A stretch of 64,000 bases of DNA from Shewanella marinintestina (GCF_023283845.1 NZ_JAKILC010000006.1:186001-250000), one strand, 5' to 3'; counted from the stretch's first letter, positions 11,317 to 19,384 are shown. Program-made: numbers and translations. Notes: generated by a model not told the origin, from the sequence alone.

Positions 11317-12431
11317 AACACCACCATGTCGTTACGGTGAATAATTGCATCACCGTAGTCATAGCCAAGCATATCTTCGATATTGTTTGAGTGCTTGCCT
11401 ACCATTTTATCTACATCTACTGAGCCATACCGGCTCATGCCTTTGCCGTGTACCTTGCCTTTACCGTCAGTAAACTCAATAGTATCACCGCGTTGAAATA
11501 GTCCTTTAACTTCGACAATTCCCTTTGACAATAAACTACGACCTTTCTTAGTCACTTCCGCTATGGCGCCAGTATCTAATATTACTTGCCCTTGCACTTT
11601 AGGACCTGCAAGGATCCACTGTTTACGGCATTCAAGTGGATGCTCAAGCGCAGTGAAGTGGGTCCCCACTGGGTTTGAGCACACAGCTTTTTGAATCACA
11701 TCTTTATGTTTGCCAGAAGCAATGACCACTTCAACTCCTGCGCGCCGCGCTATATCTGCCGCTTCAAGTTTTGTCGCCATGCCACCGGTACCGAGTCCTG
11801 AAACCGCACCACCAGCAAGTTTACGCAAGCTGTCGTCGATATTTTCGACTTCAGTAATTAACTTGGCATTGGGGTCGGTTCGCGGATCTGCGTCAAACAA
11901 ACCTGTTTGATCGGTGAGCAAAATCAGTAAATCGGCATCACATAGTAAGGCTGCTCGGGCTGATAAATTATCGTTGTCACCAACTTTAATTTCTTCCGTT
12001 GCTACCGCATCGTTCTCATTAACGACGGGAATGATACCTCTTTTTAGCAAAGCATTGAGATAATCTCGCGCATTTAGATAACGTTCACGGTCGTATAAAT
12101 CAGCTTGGGTTAATAACAGCTGACCAACGTGTAACCCATAAATACTAAAAAGTTGCGACCAAGCAAGAATAAGCTGGCTCTGCCCGACTGCGGCGAGCAT
12201 CTGCTTACTGGCAATTGTATCGGGTAAATCTGGATAGCCGAGATGCTCTTTACCTGCTGCTATCGCCCCCGAAGTACATAGAACGACTTCTATTCCGGCT
12301 TCTATTAAGCCAGCCATTTGCCTCGTTAACTCCACCATGTGCGCTTTATCTAGCTTTAAACTGCCTGATGTCAGCACACTGGTCCCTAATTTAACCACTA
12401 CTCTGCGGTAGCCGCTTTCACTTAAATTCAT
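11313..12431 (-). CDS. proB: Glutamate 5-kinase (copy in the proBA operon)
   Basis: Phosphorylates glutamate, the feedback-controlled first step of proline synthesis. The amino-acid kinase domain is about 1-260 ([52 protein letters not shown]). A PUA domain is about 280-372, ending [18 protein letters not shown]. The start is ATG at 12431 ([10 protein letters not shown]) with GTGGGG just upstream, 372 residues. The Asp and Glu matching E. coli Asp107 and Glu143, where changes relieve proline inhibition, are both present ([20 protein letters not shown]). It is strongly similar to the second copy at 12873-13991. Confidence 0.95.
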   Translation of the reverse strand: MNLSESGYRRVVVKLGTSVLTSGSLKLDKAHMVELTRQMAGLIEAGIEVVLCTSGAIAAGKEHLGYPDLPDTIASKQMLAAVGQSQLILAWSQLFSIYGLHVGQLLLTQADLYDRERYLNARDYLNALLKRGIIPVVNENDAVATEEIKVGDNDNLSARAALLCDADLLILLTDQTGLFDADPRTDPNAKLITEVENIDDSLRKLAGGAVSGLGTGGMATKLEAADIARRAGVEVVIASGKHKDVIQKAVCSNPVGTHFTALEHPLECRKQWILAGPKVQGQVILDTGAIAEVTKKGRSLLSKGIVEVKGLFQRGDTIEFTDGKGKVHGKGMSRYGSVDVDKMVGKHSNNIEDMLGYDYGDAIIHRNDMVVL

Positions 12432-12872
12432 TTTCCCCACTAATAAAATTACATTTCGTTAACGTTATACCCAATCTAGCCGCAAATTGATAGCAAGTTA
12501 CAAAAAATGCATAAAAATTCACGGGCAAATTTAAGGATAACTAATGTCATTTACAGTGAAAAAATAAGCTTATTTATGAAAAATAAGTAAATAGTGGCAA
12601 CACACCAATTTAAATAAGTTAAAAACGTAAACAGGTCACTTTGATTGCTTCAGTCAATTTTATGCAAAATAAAGCATGCAATTTACTGTATTCAATCTTT
12701 GTGCTTTTTTAGTTAACACCAGCATAGAGCAACTTAGTCTTGAGCAAGGCTAAGCTGCTGCAGTACATCACTTAGGCTCAGAGACATATATCAACCTAGG
12801 TGTTTGCTCAGCCGTTTGTTTTGCAAATACAACGGCTAAACTTTGCTAGGCTTGAATAACTCAAAGCTTGGG
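12432..12872. other. Intergenic region between the two proB copies
   Basis: About 440 bp without a convincing gene. The end near proB contains a TAGATTGGGTATAA block (minus strand, around 12463-12476) that recurs upstream of the other proB, so promoter sequence was apparently duplicated too. An AGCCGTT...AACGGCT inverted repeat around 12808-12838 follows the second proB but lacks a T-tract. I see no remnant of a second proA. Confidence 0.5.
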
Positions 12873-13991
12873 TTAAAGCACGACCATATCGTTACGATGC
12901 ACAACAGCGTCGCCATAGTCGTAACCCAAAACTTCTTCAATATTGTCTGAGTGCTTTCCTGCGATTTTATCGACATCAATCGAGCCATAACGGCTCATGC
13001 CTTTAGCGTAGACTTTGCCTTTAGCATCAATAAGTTCGATAGTATCACCACGTAAGAATTGGCCTTTTATCTCAATAATGCCTTTCGATAATAAGCTACG
13101 GCCTTTTTCAGTTACCGCTGTTATCGCGCCAACATCGAGCACCACTTGTCCGCGCGCTTTTGGTCCCGCTAAAATCCACTGTTTACGACTTTCAAGCGGG
13201 TGCTCTAAAGCCGTAAAATGAGTACCGACAGGTTGCTTACAAACTACATTTTGAATCACATCTTTGTGATGACCAGAAGCAATAACCACTTCAATACCTG
13301 CGCGGCGGGCAATATCTGCCGCTTCAAGTTTAGTCGCCATGCCACCCGTTCCAAGGCCAGAAACCGCACCACCTGCCAGCATACGCAGGCTGTCATCAAT
13401 CTTTTGAACTTCGGTAATAAGTTTCGCGTCAGGATGTTTACGAGGATCGGCGTCAAACAGACCTTTTTGGTCAGTCAATAAGATCAATAGATCGGCATCG
13501 CACAATAGCGCAGCACGAGCTGACAGGTTGTCGTTATCGCCTACTTTGATTTCTGCTGTCGCAACCGCATCATTCTCATTAATAATTGGAATAATACCGT
13601 TATTAAGCAGTGCATTTAATGAGTCACGGGCGTTTAAGTAGCGCTCACGGTCATGCAGATCAGCGCGAGTCAGCAGTAACTGGCCAACATGCAAATCATA
13701 GATACTAAATAATTGCGACCAAGCGAGAATAAGTTGGCTTTGGCCTACGGCAGCAAGCAGCTGCTTACTCGCAATCGTGTCGGGCAGTTTGGGATAAGCT
13801 AAGTGTTCTTTACCTGCAGCAATAGCGCCAGAGGTACACAAGACAACTTCAACACCTGCTTTCATTAAACAGGCCATCTGTCTTGCTAATTCAACCATGT
13901 GTGCTCTATCTAACTTTAAGCTGCCAGATGTCAGTACACTCGTTCCCAATTTTACCACTACGCGGCGGTAGCCAATCTCACTTAAGTTCAT
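12873..13991 (-). CDS. proB: Second glutamate 5-kinase (stand-alone paralogue)
   Basis: A complete 372-residue second ProB lying head-to-tail upstream of proBA and very similar to it over its full length. Both the amino-acid kinase domain ([60 protein letters not shown]) and the PUA domain (ending [17 protein letters not shown]) are intact. Proline-sensing positions equivalent to E. coli Asp107 and Glu143 are kept. No proA follows it; the next 440 bp are non-coding. It looks like a tandem duplication kept under selection. Whether it is regulated or inhibited differently cannot be told from sequence. Confidence 0.93.
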   Translation of the reverse strand: MNLSEIGYRRVVVKLGTSVLTSGSLKLDRAHMVELARQMACLMKAGVEVVLCTSGAIAAGKEHLAYPKLPDTIASKQLLAAVGQSQLILAWSQLFSIYDLHVGQLLLTRADLHDRERYLNARDSLNALLNNGIIPIINENDAVATAEIKVGDNDNLSARAALLCDADLLILLTDQKGLFDADPRKHPDAKLITEVQKIDDSLRMLAGGAVSGLGTGGMATKLEAADIARRAGIEVVIASGHHKDVIQNVVCKQPVGTHFTALEHPLESRKQWILAGPKARGQVVLDVGAITAVTEKGRSLLSKGIIEIKGQFLRGDTIELIDAKGKVYAKGMSRYGSIDVDKIAGKHSDNIEEVLGYDYGDAVVHRNDMVVL

Positions 13992-14168
13992 TATCTGCTA
14001 ACAAAATTATATCGAATAAATCCTTATACCCAATCTAAAGTTGAAATGGTAGTAAGCACCAACAAAGAAACTGAAAAAAATGGCAGATTTAGAGGGATCC
14101 AATATTATTTAGGCAATCGTTAGCAGAACATTGAAGTTTAACGCGATATTTTTTAACACTCATAATAG

Positions 14169-14194
14169 AAAAGCCACACTGAGTGTGGCTTTTT
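14169..14194 (-). terminator. Terminator after the NCS2 permease
   Basis: AAAAGCCACAC-TGA-GTGTGGCTTTT perfect stem with T-tracts on both strands, 122 bp past the permease stop. The surrounding 13992-14315 gap otherwise holds only the upstream region of the second proB. Confidence 0.85.
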
Positions 14195-14315
14195 AGCATT
14201 AATCTATCCAACGCTGATTTGCATTACACAGCAAATCAATCGGGCGTTAAATTGGCCGATAAGTGAGCCAAACTAAGTACGTTTTATCACAGTGAATCAC
14301 GATAAAAAGCCCCTG

Positions 14316-15605
14316 TTAACCATAGATAAACTTAGCAATAAACAGCGCAGCTAAAACCACCACGCCAATACTTAAGTCTTTATAACGTCCGCTCATCAGT
14401 TTTATCAGCGCATAAGAGATAAAGCCCATTGCTATGCCTGTGGCGATAGAGAAGGTTAATGGCATTAATATACATACCACGACCACAGGTGCTGCTTCGG
14501 TGATATCTTCCCACTCAACATGGACTAAGCCAGACATCATCAAGATTGCCACGTAAAACAAGGTGCCAGCAGTCGCGTAAGCAGGAACCATTCCCGCTAA
14601 TGGTGAAATAAATAGCGCACCTAAAAACAGTAAGCCAACCACGACAGCAGTTAAACCGGTGCGGCCGCCAGCACTGACCCCCGCAGTACTCTCAACATAA
14701 CTGGTTGTTGTTGATGTACCCAGCATAGCCCCTGCTATAGTTGCTGTGCTATCAGCAGTTAATGCACGATTTAAGCGGGGTAAGCGGCCCTTATCATCTA
14801 AGAAACCACCACGCTGCGCGACGGCAACTAAGGTACCCGAGGTATCAAACAGATCAACAAATAGAAATGCAAAAACCACTGAGAGCATGCTGATTTCAAG
14901 CACACTAGAGAGGTCCATTTTCATAAATGTCGGCATAATCGACGGCGGTGCAGACACCATTCCTTGATACTGCACGTCACCAAACAGCACACCGAGTAAT
15001 GTAATGGCGAGGATGCTAATCACTACTGCTGATTTCATGCCGTGATGCACCATAGCAATAATCAAGAAAAAGCCTAACGCCGCCATAACCGCAGGGAATG
15101 CCGTAATATCGCCCATGGTCACTAAGGTTGCCGGACTCGCCACCACAATACCCGCGCTTTTAAGGCCAAGTAGCGCTAAAAACAAACCAATACCCGCAGC
15201 AATACCAATTCGCAGCGACATGGGAATGCTATTTACAATCCACTCGCGTATGCGCACTAAAGACAAAACTAAAAAGCAGATCCCAGAGAGAAACACCGCA
15301 CCTAGCGCCGTTTCCCATGAATACCCCATCTCACCGACAACGGTATAAGTAAAGAAGGCGTTTAAGCCCATACCCGGTGCTAGCGCAATAGGGTAATTAG
15401 CGACTAAGCCCATGACTAAACAACCGATAGCAGCAGCTAAACAGGTCGCCACAAAAACGGCACCATGATCCATGCCCGCATCGGCCAGCATCATAGGGTT
15501 TACAAAAATGATATAAGCCATGGTCAAGAAAGTCGTTAACCCCGCAACCACTTCTTGCTTTAGCGTTGTTTGATTCTGTTTTAATTTGAATAATTTTTCT
15601 AACAT
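14316..15605 (-). CDS. NCS2-family purine permease (AzgA/GhxP type)
   Basis: Proton-coupled nucleobase importer, 429 residues with about 12-14 membrane segments. It begins MLEKLFKLKQNQTTLKQEVV and includes GLTTFLTMAYIIFVNPMML, the substrate region APGMGLNAFFTYTVV, FLFVDLFDTSGTLVAVAQ, and GTSTTTSYVESTAGVSAGGR. These mark the AzgA-like branch, which transports adenine, guanine or hypoxanthine rather than uracil or xanthine. The exact purine is not decidable from the sequence. It appears monocistronic with its own terminator. A palindrome about 130-160 bp upstream may be an operator. Confidence 0.9.
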   Translation of the reverse strand: MLEKLFKLKQNQTTLKQEVVAGLTTFLTMAYIIFVNPMMLADAGMDHGAVFVATCLAAAIGCLVMGLVANYPIALAPGMGLNAFFTYTVVGEMGYSWETALGAVFLSGICFLVLSLVRIREWIVNSIPMSLRIGIAAGIGLFLALLGLKSAGIVVASPATLVTMGDITAFPAVMAALGFFLIIAMVHHGMKSAVVISILAITLLGVLFGDVQYQGMVSAPPSIMPTFMKMDLSSVLEISMLSVVFAFLFVDLFDTSGTLVAVAQRGGFLDDKGRLPRLNRALTADSTATIAGAMLGTSTTTSYVESTAGVSAGGRTGLTAVVVGLLFLGALFISPLAGMVPAYATAGTLFYVAILMMSGLVHVEWEDITEAAPVVVVCILMPLTFSIATGIAMGFISYALIKLMSGRYKDLSIGVVVLAALFIAKFIYG

Positions 15606-15738
15606 GGAACTAAGTCCCTTGGATTTTATTATATTGATTTGTAGGGTGTACTCATTGCCAACCTAAGTACGACTTTTCTATTTAGCAAACAATCACTATT
15701 TGCTTAACAGTGGGCCTAGGTTAACAAAGTGAGAATAT

Positions 15739-15769
15739 ATACATGTACAAAAACCGTTCAACATGTACA
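15739..15769. promoter_or_regulatory. Inverted repeat upstream of the purine permease
   Basis: ATGTACA...TGTACAT: two 7-nt arms 14 nt apart inside an AT-rich stretch (the left arm is in TACATGTACA, the right in ACATGTACAT). The spacing and symmetry suit a dimeric repressor site, but it is not a PurR box (ACGCAAACGTTTGCGT) and I see no purine riboswitch core. Coordinates are approximate. Confidence 0.3.
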
Positions 15770-15859
15770 TTTCGCAGCGATTATACGGAGGGTTCACGCG
15801 CGAGACCAGTAATTTCAAACACATGTTTGTTTTTGAGTTTACCAACTCTGGAGGATGCT

Positions 15860-16284
15860 TAGTTTAGCTTAAGTCAGTTTTAGTCAGATTTAGCGATCTG
15901 ATTGTTTTGTAGTTGATAACAATTAATATGTCAGCTATTAAAGTTAAACTCCGTCTAACAACTAAAATTGTGGCACTGCGCCCGCCCCCGAGAGATTGTA
16001 AAAAATAGCATAATGTTATTTTTAGGCTTGGAGTGACACGCTGCAAGCCCATCCATGGAAGCTCGGCCATGACGTCCTTGTAATGGACGGTCACGCCCGT
16101 ATCTACACCAAATTTAGAACAGCGCTACCTTTTACATTAAAAGTTATGGCTAAAGCCCTAAATAATTATTGGACAGAAATACGTTAGTGCAAAGAGTCTA
16201 AAAATCGGGGATGAGATAATAAAATGTATGATAATCACAAAAAACCATACACAGACCCTAACGAGCCCCCCGCATATCCTCTAG
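15860..16284. other. Gene-poor stretch with a possible repeat fragment
   Basis: No gene is supported here. A minus-strand 76-codon frame (16094-15864) has a composition I associate with chance frames in dispersed non-coding repeats. Around 16036-16090 there are short palindromic pieces (CCATGGAAGCTCGGCCATGACGTCC-like region, and GTCCTTGTAATGGAC). I could not assign it to a named element. Confidence 0.3.
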
Positions 16285-17727
16285 TTATTTATTCACCACC
16301 AACTCTTCTCTGTGGATCGGCTTACCATGCAGAAAAATGGTATCAATACTGTTCCACGACTCAATAGAACCTAAGGGGTTATTTTTTAGAAGCAATAGAT
16401 TAGCTATTTTCCCAACCTCTACAGTGCCATAATTGTTTTCAATCTTGAATTTCTTGGCATTATTAATAGTTGCAGCCTCTAACACTTCCGAAAGTGACAA
16501 CCCCGCATCAACCATAGCTTTCATTTCTTGGAAAGTTGTTAATCCTGGCTGGTTAGCAAAACTGGGACTGCCTGGAAAATCAGAAGCAAGCAAAATAGGA
16601 TGTTTAGCTTTACTGAGGTAACTGATGACTTTATTACCCTTACCAATTCTCCCGTATAAGAATGCAGCAGCAATTGATTCATCACCCATCCCATCAAACC
16701 CAACGCGAAGTTCCTCTTTAAACCACTGTGCTTCCGATGTTTTATACCAATCGATAAGCGACTTAGGTGTAACCGATAAGAACTCAGGAGAGCTTACAAT
16801 GTCAGGCAGCATAACCTCACCTAAACCAGCAATGACTCTTTGGGTTGGCATGTAGCCTAATTCATTGGCAATAACTCTGTTCAGTTTTTCCTTTATTTCT
16901 TTGGGTAGCTGTTTATCTCGTCTATATTTCCCCCAATTCCACATTCCATGAGCGATAATATCGACGTTTGCTGCAAGCGCTAATTGTTGCATGTCCAAGG
17001 CGTTAGCATGAGCTAATATTGGCAAATTAGCTTTTTTGGCTGAGAGCTTAATTCGTTGAAGCGTTTTAGGAGAAAGTGTTGGCCATTGACTCGCATTACC
17101 ATAACCATCTTCAAAGTAAATTTTGATACATGCAGCACCAGAATTAGCAATGTCAGTGACGATACTCTCTACTGAATTTCTTGCACTCTCTTTAGCGTTT
17201 TCATCAACTAAATAGGTGAACATTGATCGTGATAAATCATCCGTTTTTTCTACATAGGGAAATGTTTTTTCTGTGGTAATGACTTCGCAGCGCAGGTAAT
17301 CAGGATGAATATCCGCTGAAATGAAATGTTTAAAATTTACACCGGGATTAGGATCAACAATTTGGGTTACACCATAATATAGGAAGCTCTTGGGTTGCTG
17401 TTGATAATATTCTTCAGCGATTTTTGGATGCATAGTCGCCATTGGCTCAACACCAAAGCCCATCCCAGGAATTGACGAAACATGTGCATGGCTATCCATA
17501 ATGCCTGGAGTTAAAAACTTACCAGAGCCATCTATTTTTAGAGCATAGTTTGTAATCTTATTCTGCGTTATTTGAGCAATCCGACCATCATCTAACAATA
17601 CATTCATACGCAGTTTTGCTGCCTGAAGGTGTGATGAGACAATGGTGACATTTTCAATAAGGACAGTATTTATCGCTAATGCTGAAAAAGAGTACAACGA
17701 TATTACGAGTAAAAATATTCTAATCAT
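16285..17727 (-). CDS. Exported metal-dependent amidohydrolase
   Basis: Amidohydrolase-superfamily enzyme of 480 residues. A signal peptide (MIRIFLLVISLYSFSALA) points to the periplasm or outside. The first metal motif is PGIMDSHAHVSS (HxH). AACIKIYFEDGYG may supply the bridging Lys. Later metal His residues are in PILAHANALDM and DIIAHGMWNWG, and the catalytic Asp is probably in LLASDFPGSPS. The closing beta-sandwich segment is YGTVEVGKIANLLLLKNNPL. Relatives act on cyclic amides, imidazolones or dipeptides; the substrate is unknown. GGAAG lies 7 nt before the ATG. Its surroundings are repeat-rich and non-core. Confidence 0.85.
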   Translation of the reverse strand: MIRIFLLVISLYSFSALAINTVLIENVTIVSSHLQAAKLRMNVLLDDGRIAQITQNKITNYALKIDGSGKFLTPGIMDSHAHVSSIPGMGFGVEPMATMHPKIAEEYYQQQPKSFLYYGVTQIVDPNPGVNFKHFISADIHPDYLRCEVITTEKTFPYVEKTDDLSRSMFTYLVDENAKESARNSVESIVTDIANSGAACIKIYFEDGYGNASQWPTLSPKTLQRIKLSAKKANLPILAHANALDMQQLALAANVDIIAHGMWNWGKYRRDKQLPKEIKEKLNRVIANELGYMPTQRVIAGLGEVMLPDIVSSPEFLSVTPKSLIDWYKTSEAQWFKEELRVGFDGMGDESIAAAFLYGRIGKGNKVISYLSKAKHPILLASDFPGSPSFANQPGLTTFQEMKAMVDAGLSLSEVLEAATINNAKKFKIENNYGTVEVGKIANLLLLKNNPLGSIESWNSIDTIFLHGKPIHREELVVNK

Positions 17728-17952
17728 AAAACTTCCATGTAAGCCAAACTAAACAGCCAAGCTATTGCTAAATAGACTTTTGGCATTTTAATTTAAAGTA
17801 ATAGCTTAGGAACTATTACTCAGGAGTAACCAACTATCTTCTAATTTAAGCCAAAAGATAGGAAAGGCATAACCGTTTTAGATTACCACACTCTTTCAGG
17901 TTAGTTTTTGTATGAACAAAGCTTTACCTACCCTATTTGCCTTTTGAACTGC

Positions 17953-17982
17953 GTAACTCATTTTGGGGCAAAAGTGAGTTAC
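17953..17982. repeat. Perfect inverted repeat GTAACTCA...TGAGTTAC
   Basis: Eight-bp arms enclose TTTTGGGGCAAAAG, which itself can extend the stem (TTTTG/CAAAA). The related string TAACTCACTTTTGGGGC recurs at 18541-18557, so this is a locally repeated element. No T-tract follows on either strand. Confidence 0.6.
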
Positions 17983-18091
17983 GACACTTACGGGAAACAC
18001 CCATTCTCCATCGTAGTTGCCGAAGGACGTTGAAGACTCTTTATAAATAAGAGTACCGTAATGCCCCCCCGGACGTGGGCATAACTTTCGC

Positions 18092-18255
18092 GGGGCAGGA
18101 TGCCCCATTGGAAGCGTTAGGTTATTTCGAATAAGTACGAGGGTGACAACTTCGTCGGGGCGGCTGCTGTCCCCCATTTGCCCGAGTGTGAGCTGGAAGC
18201 TCACGACCTTTATCAAGCGTAGCTTGATTGAGTAACTTGTTAGACGAAGTCTAAC
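18092..18255. repeat. Cluster of four short perfect hairpins
   Basis: Four perfect inverted repeats with 3-nt loops: GGGGCA-GGA-TGCCCC (18092-18106), GTGAGCT-GGA-AGCTCAC (18188-18204), ATCAAGC-GTA-GCTTGAT (18212-18228), and GTTAGAC-GAA-GTCTAAC (18239-18255). The three latter share a 7-3-7 layout. The first sits inside a larger imperfect fold (TAAC...GTTA, with AAGCGTTAGG at its right edge) that resembles an integron attC site. The 133-codon frame across this stretch is likely chance. I support the hairpins, not any particular function. Confidence 0.65.
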
Positions 18256-18300
18256 CTCAAAGCCCAGGTGCAACCTGATTTCAAACCTTAAATCCAAGGC

Positions 18301-18340
18301 AAAAAAACCAGCTCAAAGGAGCTGGTTAAGACATTTCACA
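18301..18340 (-). repeat. Truncated third copy of the peptide-unit terminator end
   Basis: On the minus strand this reads GTGAAATGTCTTAACCAGCT, then the same CAGCTCC-TTT-GAGCTG terminator stem and T-run that ends unit A. Nothing upstream of it (18341-18605) matches the rest of a unit: the promoter, leader and peptide are missing. It is therefore a truncated or displaced copy that could still terminate transcription. Confidence 0.7.
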
Positions 18341-18618
18341 TAAAGGGGTCGGAGCGAATTAGCGACAGATACAGATAATGAACTAGCCTATATACATTAC
18401 TCCGAATTACCTGAATTATGCTTGGCTAACCGAGTGCAGATACGGCTGCGGGCGATTGAGAGCTATGAAGTTACAAGTTCAAACACTCTACTTAGTAACA
18501 CCAATTCCAAAATAAATGTAATCGGCCTTCATTCAAAGGCTAACTCACTTTTGGGGCGCCAAACTAAACACCAACACAGCGTTGGCAACGCTTAGAAGTG
18601 AGCGTTCAGAATTTAGGT
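18341..18618. other. Filler between the truncated copy and unit A
   Basis: A start-less plus-strand frame is open from about 18344 to 18595 (it includes NELAYIHYSELPELCLANRV and QIRLRAIESYEV), possibly a decayed gene fragment. At 18578-18592 there is a perfect palindrome AGCGTTG-G-CAACGCT. At 18541 there is a copy of the TAACTCACTTTTGGGGC string. No gene can be supported. Confidence 0.35.
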
Positions 18619-18645
18619 AAAAAAAAACCAGCTCAAAGGAGCTGG
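18619..18645 (-). terminator. Terminator of unit A
   Basis: Minus strand: CCAGCTC-CTTT-GAGCTGG stem followed by nine T, preceded by the conserved GAAACATGTCTTG stretch. Confidence 0.9.
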
Positions 18646-18799
18646 CAAGACATGTTTCAAGTGTTCCAAAAAAAGGAAATCGGTTAGCGCGCTAGCGTTA
18701 ATCAATGGCATCTCGACAAGGTCAACATACCACTTGAGTCTAAACACACCCAAAGGGTGTTATAAGGTTGATGGATGATGAAACTACTCTAAAGGAGGG

Positions 18800-18898
18800 T
18801 TAGCCCTTAAAAGTCATGGCGTATAAACCGCCGCGCAAAACATTTGAATCCAACCAAGTGTTTTGCCAGTAAATCGTAGTTTGTCCAGTATAAGACAT
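18800..18898 (-). CDS. 32-residue peptide ending LRGGLYAMTFKG (unit A)
   Basis: Small protein that I do not recognise from any named family. It begins MSYTGQTTIYWQNTWLDSNV and ends LRGGLYAMTFKG. The ATG is at 18898 with GGGAG 8 nt upstream. The paralogue at 19576-19668 shares IY-Q--WL and an identical 12-residue C-terminus. Within those 12 sense codons the two genes differ at three bases, all synonymous, which argues for selection on the peptide. It has no membrane helix or signal peptide, is aromatic-rich and slightly basic, and carries a Gly-Gly pair eight residues from the end. It is not a typical hydrophobic type I toxin. Confidence 0.75.
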   Translation of the reverse strand: MSYTGQTTIYWQNTWLDSNVLRGGLYAMTFKG

Positions 18899-19086
18899 AG
18901 TCAATGCTCCCAAGCAAAGTTGTATCAATAATCTCAAATTAAATTAGTTAATGGGGTTGAACCAAACTAACTTAACGAGGCAACTTGTCGCTCGATTCCT
19001 TGGAGAATTATCCTTCCTAGATAGACTTAAATATTGGAAGGACTCTGCCTAACCAACGAAATCAATTATATGCTTTCGTAATTTTA

Positions 19087-19166
19087 TTACAAGCTTTAGT
19101 GTTAAAAAATACTCAAAAAGTGCTTAAAGAGTAATTTAATAACAAGCGATAGTGATCAATATCACA
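19087..19166 (-). promoter_or_regulatory. CRP/FNR-type site upstream of the unit A promoter
   Basis: On the minus strand TGTGAT-ATTG-ATCACT (19166-19151) matches the CRP palindrome TGTGA-N6-TCACA in all but one of 12 symmetric positions. Its centre lies about 100 bp upstream of the transcription start predicted from the TTGTAA/TATAAT promoter, which fits a class I activator distance. No equivalent site is seen upstream of unit B, so the two units may be controlled differently. The 19093-19384 gap holds nothing else I can name. Confidence 0.5.
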
Positions 19167-19384
19167 ACTAGTGGTAGGTTTTCGGTTCATTTCACAAACA
19201 GACACAGATTTCGATCAAAAAAACTACATTTAAAAGCCTGCTTTGCACAAGAAAATACCCAAAAATAATTAAAAGCGACCAATAATCTAGTGAAAAACAC
19301 TGTTAACCCCACCAGCCGATATTGTTCTAATCTTTAGGCAAGCTCAAATTGGTGAGCCACCTTATCTGAACAATAAAATTTTGA

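Larger units (their letters stand above)
18619..19092 (-). ncRNA. Peptide-encoding transcription unit A
   Basis: A self-contained minus-strand unit. Promoter: TTGTAA (-35, 19092-19087), 16 nt, TATAAT (-10, 19070-19065). The leader is about 160 nt and contains a block (18981-19013) identical over 33 nt to unit B. An AAGTTG/CAACTT stem encloses a hairpin directly before the ribosome binding site. Then follow the 32-codon peptide gene (18800-18898), a 3' region with a 29-nt block (18682-18710) identical to unit B, and a terminator at 18619-18645. The predicted transcript is about 440 nt. It is annotated as an RNA because more of it is conserved than the coding part. Confidence 0.7.

Noticed and set aside
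15606..15860. Possible purine riboswitch upstream of the NCS2 permease
   Set aside because: I looked for the three-way junction core with its conserved loop-loop pairing and did not find it; only a protein-operator-like palindrome is present.
15864..16094. 76-codon minus-strand frame between the permease and the amidohydrolase
   Set aside because: No ribosome binding site and a composition typical of frames in non-coding repeats; it matches no family I know.
17896..18297. 133-codon minus-strand open frame across the hairpin cluster
   Set aside because: It is built from palindromic hairpins, has no ribosome binding site and reads as low-complexity Leu/Arg-rich protein; it is most likely chance.
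18812..18870. 18-codon plus-strand frames antisense to both peptide genes (starting MAYKPPRK and MAYRPPRK)
   Set aside because: Both copies have them and an AAGGAGGG lies upstream, but the spacing to ATG is about 16 nt. The substitutions are not biased to synonymous sites, and promoter and terminator are on the other strand.
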